64,000 nt of DNA from Posidonia oceanica (lineage: Eukaryota > Streptophyta > Magnoliopsida > Alismatales > Posidoniaceae): assembly GCA_037176725.1 (NCBI GenBank), contig JAZBRS010000029.1, positions 48,804,001-48,868,000 on the forward strand, read 5' to 3'. The notes beneath the pieces were generated by a model that was not told where the DNA came from, ran no database searches, and worked only from the letters and a program-made list of their open reading frames with translations. The position numbers and the translations under genes were made by a program. This document shows, one piece after another, positions 1 through 7,122 of the stretch (positions within the stretch are counted from its first letter, which is position 1; every line of letters begins with the position of its first letter).

Positions 1-784
1 TTAACATTTTTTAATTGTTTTTTCTTAGGGTTCTGATTTGTTTCTTTTATATTTTGGGGTTTTACAGATTTTTAGGGGTTTTCATGGATTTTTGCAAAAG
101 GGAAAAAAGGAAAAGAGAAGGAGGAAAGAAATGGAAAAAAGAGGGAGATAAAAGGAAAAAAGGATAGGTTGGAGGAAAACAATTTTTAAAAAATTCAGAA
201 AAAGTGTTAAAAATAAAGTAAAAATAGGGATAAGATAGAGGAAGGATAGAAGCACAGAGGGGGCCCACAGTCAGACCAGAAAAAGGGTAAGAAGGGGATG
301 AAAGGAGAGATGATAATCAGGAGAGAGAGAGGAGAGAGAAAATGATAATCCCAGAGAGAGAAAAGGATAATTTGGGTGAAAGAGGGTCTTAATGGTCTTG
401 GAATGGGGTGAAAATTGGTGAGTGGGTAGTCTAGGGTTTGAAGTCTTGGGTCTGGAATTTTGGTTTGATTCTAAGGGGGTTTTGGAGGGGTTTCAAGGTG
501 TAGAAGAAGGGTAGTCTCACCTAAGTTTTCTAGGGTTTTCAAGGATGGATTGGGTTTGGAAATTTCCGGGTTTTTGGGTAGGTTTGTTGAGTGGATAGTA
601 GTGGGTTATCCTATGGATTTTGGTTAGGTTTTGAGGTCAGGAAGGGGGGTAAAGGTTTAGGTCAAGACAGGCTGTTTTTGAAGGGTAGAGAGGAGGATTA
701 GGGTTAGGGTTTGGTTGGGGGTTTGATCCAGCAATTACCAAGAGGGCTCCAAGGGTCCGGGCCTGCCAAGATGGGGTGTCAACA
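1..784 (-). repeat. RE-A 3' LTR, partial (U3 end)
   Basis: This stretch matches 22159-22942 base for base in length, with about seven substitutions seen by eye (for example near 189, 288, 307, 347, 475, 637 and 736). It ends in the LTR terminus GGGGTGTCAACA, next to the polypurine tract. It is T/G-rich on the plus strand and includes a telomere-like TTAGGGTTAGGGTTT at about 698-712. It holds no gene; the small open frames in the purine-rich part are low-complexity. Confidence 0.93.
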
Positions 785-852
785 GATGCCCCTCCCTGAG
801 CGAGGGCAAGCGGAGCGCGGCCGCTGCTCAGGGTTGACAAGACACCCCATCT
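769..852 (-). other. Inverted repeat spanning the LTR end and polypurine tract (RE-A)
   Basis: AGATGGGGTGTC at 769-780 (inside the LTR) is the exact reverse complement of GACACCCCATCT at 841-852 (internal). Nested inside, CCCTGAGC at 794-801 pairs with GCTCAGGG at 826-833. The polypurine tract lies on one side of the inner stem. RE-C has the same structure with a changed but still pairing outer arm. Confidence 0.8.
789..797 (-). other. RE-A polypurine tract (plus-strand primer)
   Basis: On the minus strand this reads AGGGAGGGG followed by CATC and then the LTR start TGTTGACA. A purine run next to the 3' LTR primes second-strand synthesis in LTR retroelements. The same motif occurs at the same place in RE-C (37504-37512) and, as AGGGAGAGG, in RE-B (62837-62845). 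The four-base gap to the LTR is the same in all three copies. Confidence 0.85.
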
Positions 853-1350
853 GACCGGCGGGAGCAGCGGGTTGCTATGGGCGTGAGCTACTTATTCGGC
901 GGATGCACCGAAGATCGTAGCCCGTTGCCGCAATGCAAGATGCCAGTGCAGATGGATGCTGTGCTGTGTGTGATATGCTAAATGCAATGCAAGAGTTAGT
1001 ACAAAAGTTAGTGCAGCTATAAGGAAATGCTGATGCTGTGCAAGTAATGCTGATGATGCTAAAGTGATATGCAGTGCTAGCTAAGAAAGTGCTGAGATGA
1101 TGCAAAGAAAATGATCAAAAGGCGCGATGTGGTGCGAATGTCTGGCAGGGAGGCCAGACTTGCACGACAAAGCGAAGGAAAACAGGGTGCAGCTGGTCCC
1201 CGCCCGGGGAGCAAGCTAGCAGGAAAGAAGGGTGCGAGGGGAGTGAGGCCAACTCTCCTATCGCAGAAAGGGGGTGCGTGACTTCGTCTTCCTGGGACAA
1301 GGCCACGCCGAAAAGGAGAAAAAAAATGATAAGGTGACGGGCTTATCATC
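853..1350 (-). other. RE-A 3' non-coding segment between the junction structure and the hairpin array
   Basis: No gene is seen. The first 100 bases (TGACCGG... through a CGGCGGATGCACCGAA stretch) are shared with RE-C (about 37568-37660) and, reversed, with RE-B (about 62690-62781), so this part is conserved. A GATGCT/ATGC-rich low-complexity stretch follows, then a GC-rich block at 1115-1320 shared with RE-C (37840-38040) and RE-B (about 62370-62520). Confidence 0.7.
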
Positions 1351-1351
1351 C

Positions 1352-2370
1352 GGATAGTTTACGGTCCTATCAACCGGGAGTGACAGTTTATGGTCCTGTC
1401 AACTGGAGCAGTTGTGAGTGATAGTTACTGGATATCAGCCGTATAACATGGTTGTGGGTGATAGTTTAGGAGTATCAGCCTAACGACAGTTTACGGTCCT
1501 GTCAACCGGTGGATAGTTTACAGACCTATCAACTGGAGGATAGTTTACAGACCTATCAACTGGAAACCACAAACCATGAGTGATAGTTATTGGTTATCAG
1601 CCGTATAACTCAATGCCAGATAGTTTACAGTCTATCATCTGGAACGACAGTTTACGGTCCTGTCAACCGGTGGATAGTTTACAGACCTATCAACTGGAGG
1701 ATAGTTTACAGTCCTATCAACTGGAAACGGCATTGCGAGGGACAGTTACTGGATGTCAGCCGTATAACATCATTGCGCGTGGTAGTTTACAGTCCTACCA
1801 ACTGGTGGATAGTTTACAGACCTATCAACTGGAGCGACAGTTTACGGTCCTGTCAACCGGCGGATAGTTTACAGACCTATCAACTGGAAACGCGCAATGA
1901 TGAGGGATAGTTACTGGATATCAGCCGTATAATGCAATTGCGGGTGATAGTTTAGGAGTATCAGCCTAACGACAGTTTACGGTCCTGTCAACCGGTGGAT
2001 AGTTTACAGACCTATCAACTGGAGCGACAGTTTACGGTCCTGTCAACCGGAAACCGTAATTGCAAGGGACAGTTACTGGATGTCAGCCGTATAATGTAAT
2101 TGCACGCGGTAGTTTACAGTCCTACCAACTGGAGCGACAGTTTACGGTCCTGTCAACCGGTGGATAGTTTACAGACCTATCAACTGGAAAAGTGCAATTA
2201 CGAGGGACAGTTACTGGATGTCAGCCGTATAACACAACTACGGGCCGACCATGGATCGACCAGAAGATAGTTTAGGATTATCAGCCTGAGATAGTTTCGG
2301 ATATCAGCCTAGCACGAGTGATTGATAGATTGATAGTTTCGGATATCAGCCTAGCACGAGTGATTGATTG
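1352..2370 (-). repeat. RE-A array of about 30 covarying short hairpins in modules
   Basis: Units of roughly 25-30 bp have a 4-5 bp stem and a TTTAC- or TTACTGG-type loop. I counted about 30. The stems are GATAG/CTATC, GACAG/CTGTC or GGTAG/CTACC, or GATA/TATC and GACA/TGTC in the units followed by GCCGTATAA; I found no unit with a broken stem. Between units, longer arms pair in modules: 1447-1457 with 1567-1578 (one bulge), 1611-1617 with 1729-1735, 1768-1780 with 1890-1902 (13 bp exact), 1933-1943 with 2054-2064 (one mismatch) and 2096-2105 with 2192-2201 (exact). An outer stem joins 1410-1416 (AGTTGTG) and 2233-2239 (CACAACT). No coding signal: the open frames here follow the repeat. Confidence 0.85.
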
Positions 2371-2384
2371 ATTGATAAGAGGGG

Positions 2385-3330
2385 GCAAGATCATGATGAG
2401 AATGATAAGATATCAGACTTATCGGCCGGCAAAGAGGGGATGAGGTAATGATGAGAAGTTAAGCTAAAGAGGGGGATGAGATCATGATGAGAAATTAATC
2501 TAAAGAGGGGGATGAGATCATGATAAGAAATTAATCTAAAGAGGGGGATGAGATCATGATAAGAAATTAATCTAAAGAGGGGGATGAGATCATGATGAGA
2601 AATTAATCTAAAGAGGGAGATGAGATCATGATGAGAAATTAATCTAAAGAGGGGGATGAGATCATGATAAGAAATTAATCTAAAGAGGGGGATGAGATCA
2701 TGATAAGAAATTAATCTAAAGAGGGGGATGAGATCATGATGAGAAATTAAGCTAAAGAGAGGGTGAGATCATGATGAGAAACTAAGCTAAAGAGGGGATG
2801 AGACCATGATGAGAAATTAACCTAAAGAGGGGGATGAGACCATGATGAGAAATTAATCTAAAGAGGGGGTGAGATCATGATGAGAAATTAATCTAAAGAG
2901 GGGATGAGATCATGATGAGAAACTAAGCTAAAGAGGGGATGGGATTATGATGAGAAATTAACCTAAAGAGGGGGATGAGATCTTGATGAGAAATTAACCT
3001 AAAGAGGGGGATGAGATCATGATGAGAAATTAACCTAAAGAGAGGGATGAGATCATGATGAGAAATTAACCTAAAGAGGGGGATGAGATCATGATGAGAA
3101 ATTAAGCTAAAGAAGGAGATGAGATCATGATGAGAAATTAATCTAAAGAGGGGGATGAGATCATGATGAGAAATTAAGCTAAAGAGGGGGATGAGATCAT
3201 GATGAGAAGTGTCGATTGATAAGATATCGGACTTATCGGCCGGCAAAGAAGGGGTAAGGGAATGATGAGAATGATAAGATATCGGACTTATCGGCCGGCA
3301 AAGAAGGGGTAAGGGAATGATGAGAAGAAA
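2385..3330 (-). repeat. RE-A 36-bp tandem array flanked by GATAAG/CTTATC hairpins
   Basis: From about 2452 to 3210 a 36-bp unit (core GGGGATGAGATCATGATGAG, then AAATTAATCTAAAGAG) repeats about 21 times with small changes. Each unit contains the 8-bp palindrome ATCATGAT. At both edges (about 2400-2430, 3218-3245 and 3270-3300) stand copies of GATAAG, ATATCGGA and CTTATC, a 6-bp-stem hairpin followed by GGCCGGCAAAGA. Because 36 is a multiple of three, a frame encoding a 12-residue repeat stays open on the minus strand; I do not treat it as a gene. Confidence 0.9.
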
Positions 3331-3375
3331 TCATCCTATGACGCCAGGAACGTCATAGGGGAAAGAGGGAGAGAA

Positions 3376-3428
3376 TGATACCAAGGGGCGATCAAAAGAT
3401 GCCCCTGGTGTCAGGATGACACCAGGGG
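3376..3428 (-). other. RE-A three-arm alternative hairpin, copy 1
   Basis: CCCCTGGTGTCA (3402-3413) is the exact reverse complement of TGACACCAGGGG (3417-3428), a 12-bp stem with a GGA loop. The same middle arm can also pair with TGATACCAAGGGGC just upstream (3376-3389), across an 11-base loop. The two pairings exclude each other. The layout recurs in RE-C (39603-39659), in RE-B (61244-61297) and in a weaker second copy at about 3874-3925. Confidence 0.75.
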
Positions 3429-3479
3429 TTGGCCAGCGCGTCCTTAGCATCGAAAGCAGAGAGTGATGACAAGGGTGTC

Positions 3480-4150
3480 GTGCTTGTCAGACGAGTAGTT
3501 TGGGGTACCAGCCCGCAAGAGACTCAACTGAGGGCGATCAGCTGGGGACTCGACTGGGGATGACCAGCCGAGAAGAGTGTCAGGTTGACGGACCCTTCGC
3601 CGAGCAGTTTTGGGGTGCCAGCCCATAGAGATAAGGATCCAGCTGGGGGCGACCAACTGGGGACTCGACTGGGGTTGACCAGCCGAGAAGAGTGTCAAGT
3701 TGACGGACCTTTCGCCGAGCAGTTTGGGGTGCCAGCCCGTAGAGATAATGATCCAGCTGGGGGCGACCAATTGGGGACTCGACTGGGGATGACCAGCCGA
3801 GAAGAGTGTCAGGTTGACGGACCTTTCGCCGAGCAGTTTGGGGTGCCAGCCCGCAGAGAAGTCAGCTGGGGATGATACCACAGGGCGACCAAAAGATGCC
3901 CCTAGTATCAGGATGATACCAGGGGATGGCCTATGTGCCCCTGGCATCAGGACGCAAAGACAGATAAGCGAGTGGATGGATGATAGGTTGACGGACCCAT
4001 CGCCGAGCAGTTTGGGGTGCCAGCCCGCAAGGGACTCAGCTGAGGATGGACAGCTGAGGAGGATGACAGGTTGACGGACCTTTCGCCGGGCAGTTTGGGG
4101 TGCCAGCCCGCAGAGATAAGGATCCAGCCGGGGATGACCAGCTGGGGATG
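3480..4150 (-). repeat. RE-A degenerate 83-115 bp tandem repeats with an embedded hairpin
   Basis: The motif GTTGACGGACCTTTCGCCGA followed by GCAGTTTGGGGTGCCAGCCC recurs with starts at about 3581, 3696, 3810, 3984 and 4067. Spacing is 115, 114, 174 (an inserted hairpin block) and 83 bp. The inserted block at 3899-3925 has arms CCCCTAGTATCA and TGATACCAGGGG; its one imperfect pair would be a U-G wobble in the minus-strand transcript. No protein is likely. 4151-4423 holds the unique end of this 3' region, with a GATGATGATG run near 4265 and nothing else recognised. Confidence 0.85.
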
Positions 4151-4423
4151 CCAGACGACGGAGCTTGGTGTCGCGGGCCTGCAGATGCTCTGGGCTCCGG
4201 ATTGGGTGCTGAGGACCTCGCTGCGTTGGGATGTCTGCAAGTCTGATTAGAGGGCCCAAGATAATGATGATGATGATATGCAATGCAGCAAAGAGTCTTG
4301 ATGTGCAAGCAGAAAGTAGGAACAGTTTTCATTGATATGATTTTGATAAGTACAATGCCTGCGGCAGGCCAGAAATGTACAGCACAATTTGGAAAGAAGA
4401 CCACATGATGGTCGCACAAGGGC

Positions 4424-5626
4424 CTAGTCAACCCGGGCCTTCTTTGGCTGCCTGGAGTCAGGGAATAAGGGGCCGCCTGGCGGGACTTCAATAATTGGCC
4501 AGAGCTGTCGGACTTCGGCTTCATATTCAGGAGTGCATCCAGTACCTCTCACAGCTGCAACGTCTGTAGATTGGACCCCATGCTGCATCAGACTAGCAAG
4601 CTTCTGGGTTGGGGCAGTGGTGCTGAGAGGATAAGTCTGTAGAAGCTCGGGCGCTGTACTGTCAATGAAGGCGCCCTGCTGGAAGCCGAACTGGCACATG
4701 ACCCTGATTGGATGGTACTCTACGCCTGCTGTGAAGCCTGGAAGAATGATCAGCCGCGTGTCACGCGCACTGAAGAAGATTGTGAACGGCTCTGCTGCAG
4801 AGGGAACGATGCACCAGATCACAGTGTCGTCAGTCAGTGCTGACAGCTTCTCGTACTCGTCTTTAACGCTCTTGTCTGTTCTGGTACGGGCGCTGCTGCA
4901 GTAGGCTTCGAAAGCATGCACTTGAGGGCGCAGGAAGTCCATTTCTAAGTGTGCGGTCAGCCAGACTTGTATGAGTGCTCCGCAACCGTGGAAGTGGCGG
5001 CAGCGATGAGAAATGCGGTCCTGCCCGCGATAAGTCTCTGCCAAGACAACTGGTGCCAGATCTATGTGCTGGGTCACCACAGCTAGTGCAATCTCTGCGA
5101 CTTCGATGGCCACTGTCAGTCGGCCATGAGTAAAGATTAGTTCGCCCAGAAAGCGGATGACGAATCCTCGGAGCCACAGCTCATCTCCGAGGTCAGCACG
5201 CTTGTTCAAGATATCATCAAAGTATGCAAGGCGAAGCATAGGCTCTGGTCCACTGGTGCAGATCAGGTGCTGTTGGCAGGCTTGAGTGGAGAGACCAGTC
5301 AGTTGGTTCAGGACTCGGTGATATCCGTCGCGCCTCATGAAAACAGGTGGCCCCAAGATCTTTGAAAAGCCGCATATCCGACGCACCTCTTCTAGTATAG
5401 GTGTCAGCTCAGTTTTGTTGAAACGGAAGACATGGTGCGCCGGCTTCCAGAATCTCGCGGCGGCACACAAAAGGTGACGGCTGACCCCCACATCAGTAGC
5501 CTTTAGCAGCTTGGTTGGTATGCCCCACAGACGCAACTTTTCACAGTCTACTTGGGTGAGCCTGCTGATCCACTCTCGCAGGGCTTCTGAGCAGTGTGCA
5601 GGAGTTAACAGAGTAGGAAAGCCCAT
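4424..5626 (-). CDS. DUF7745/plant-mobile-domain-type accessory protein of RE-A
   Basis: An intact 400-residue frame in the same sense as gag-pol, 1.5 kb downstream of it. It starts at the ATG at 5626 (MGFPTLLTPAHCSE), a start conserved in RE-C and RE-B. Residues about 50-250 resemble the DUF7745 family of plant transposon-associated proteins, related to the plant mobile domain: an AARFWKPAHHVFRF segment, then LTPILEEVRRICGF, then a helical LAETYRG...HGCGALIQVWLTAHL core near residues 195-235. The C-terminus is basic (RQPKKARVD) and could be a nuclear signal. Cellular plant-mobile-domain proteins (MAIN, MAIL1) act in transposon silencing and gene expression; the role of element-borne copies is unknown. 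Family assignment is from pattern memory, not a search. The frame is open although the same element's gag-pol is broken. Confidence 0.8.
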   Translation of the reverse strand: MGFPTLLTPAHCSEALREWISRLTQVDCEKLRLWGIPTKLLKATDVGVSRHLLCAAARFWKPAHHVFRFNKTELTPILEEVRRICGFSKILGPPVFMRRDGYHRVLNQLTGLSTQACQQHLICTSGPEPMLRLAYFDDILNKRADLGDELWLRGFVIRFLGELIFTHGRLTVAIEVAEIALAVVTQHIDLAPVVLAETYRGQDRISHRCRHFHGCGALIQVWLTAHLEMDFLRPQVHAFEAYCSSARTRTDKSVKDEYEKLSALTDDTVIWCIVPSAAEPFTIFFSARDTRLIILPGFTAGVEYHPIRVMCQFGFQQGAFIDSTAPELLQTYPLSTTAPTQKLASLMQHGVQSTDVAAVRGTGCTPEYEAEVRQLWPIIEVPPGGPLFPDSRQPKKARVD

Positions 5627-7122
5627 TATACTTGATTGCAGAAGACAGGCTGATTACTGCAAGGCTTGAAGGTACCTGTTATCAATAAACAGTCAGATCT
5701 CGCAGGTATGTAATCACTGACAGCAAGCAGAAACTGAGACTGAAAATGTAGTTCCAATATGCATCTAGGCAAAGCGATAACAGAACATAGCAATTGGGCA
5801 CTGATAAGCAGGGGGATTCTGCAGCAGCCTTGCGGACACGGGGGCGATGGTTGGTAGGAAATCTGGACCAGCACAGCTTGAGTGTCGCCGATGTGCCTCT
5901 GCTGGGGAGAAGTACTGCCTCAGGGCCTGAGCGGATTGCAGAGCGGAGAGATTGGCAGAAGGGGAAAGGAAAGAAAGAAGATGCATGAATGCAAGATGCT
6001 AGTGATATGCTTATGAGGATGAATATTATTGGATGAATAAGTATGTTTGAATGGATGGGTATGCTGGGGTGGATGCTTGAGTGCCCTCAGCGTACGGAGT
6101 GCTTTGGTGCCTGCTGCAGAGGAAGGGAGTGGTCCTTGACTCACTGGGCCCTACTCAGACTCTCGGCTTATTGGTGGCGCTCCGGAACAGGTTGTTGGCA
6201 TTATAGGTGGTGATGTGGTGAGGACAGGCTACTGGCCGCACTCTCAGGACCTACACCTATTCTTTCAGCTCTCTTTTTGAAAGATTTCTCCCTCATAGGT
6301 ATGCAGTCTTTCTCTACCCCTAGCTAGGAGAAGGTATGTGTTTGCTCTTGGGAGGATGTGGTAGACCCCTCTTCTAGGCTTGACATGCCGGGGATCTCTA
6401 GTAAAGTATGGGGGATAATGGTGCCTTGTGTTTTTTTTTTTTGGGCTAGCTTTGCCCTTTTTTTTCTCTTTTTTTTTTGTTTTGCTTGCTTTTCTCCTTT
6501 TTTCTTTTTTTTTTTTTTTTTTGTTTTTGTTTTTGTTCTATCCCTTTTTCTTTCTTCTTTTTTTTTGTTTGATCTTTTTCCTCTTTTTTTCAGGCTTTTG
6601 CTATCCCCATTCTGGTGGCAAAAGAAGGGTGCTTGAATTGTAATGGATTTAGGCTTTGGGTCTGCTCTGTGATGGGTAGAAGGAGCAGGGTTAGACTGCA
6701 CACCCCTATCTCTAGGGCCGGCTTCTGTCTTCGCCTTCTGTTCCTTGGAGGTGCCCAAACCTAGATGTCTATTCTCACTTTTTTTCAAGCTCACAACCTA
6801 ACATTTTTTCCTCCCTCAGAGGTGTATGTCCTTGTGAGATTGGGCAGTTCGCCTGTCCTTATTGGTGGTGGCTCCCTCACTTGCTAAGACATCTAAGTAG
6901 TGCCAGGTGAGGCAGGGTGACTCTTTCCAGAGCAGGCAAGCACTTCCGGTTGTCATCACCGGGCAGAAGATGTGATGTTTGAGAGGATGAAGATGATGAT
7001 TTGAAAAGAAAGGGTGCAGGAGTTGAAAGGATGATGATGATGATTTGAAGTAGAATTGAAGCAAGAAGATGAGAATGCAAGTGCATGTGGGAGAAGGGCA
7101 TTTGCAACGGGGCCGCTTTTGG
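5627..7122 (-). other. RE-A spacer between pol and the accessory gene, with a polypurine tract
   Basis: No conserved protein is seen in these 1.5 kb. The plus strand at about 6431-6592 is almost all T with some C and G, so the transcript has about 160 bases of A/G-rich sequence. RE-C (about 43340-43472) and RE-B (30079-30181) have the same tract in the same sense. The segment next to the pol stop (6816-7110) is conserved with RE-C. A lysine-rich open frame across the purine tract is a composition artefact. Confidence 0.7.

Noticed and set aside
1580..1910. Overlapping plus-strand frames across the hairpin array
   Set aside because: They are antisense to the element and their repeats mirror the DNA units; pairing of the DNA/RNA arms is the conserved property, not the protein.
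2923..3246. 107-codon minus-strand frame with a 12-residue repeat, and the similar 159-codon frame at 38998-39477
   Set aside because: Direct translation of the 36-bp array; copy number varies between elements and no start context or domain is seen.
1352..4150. CRISPR-like repeat array
   Set aside because: Plant retroelement context, no spacers of uniform length, no cas genes; the units are tandem hairpins.
3444..4283. 279-codon minus-strand frame across the third array
   Set aside because: Repeat-derived; the frame is not kept in RE-C, where different short frames appear, and unit lengths are not multiples of three.
6324..6794. Lysine-rich 156-codon frame across the polypurine tract
   Set aside because: Poly-A/G composition; not colinear in the other elements.
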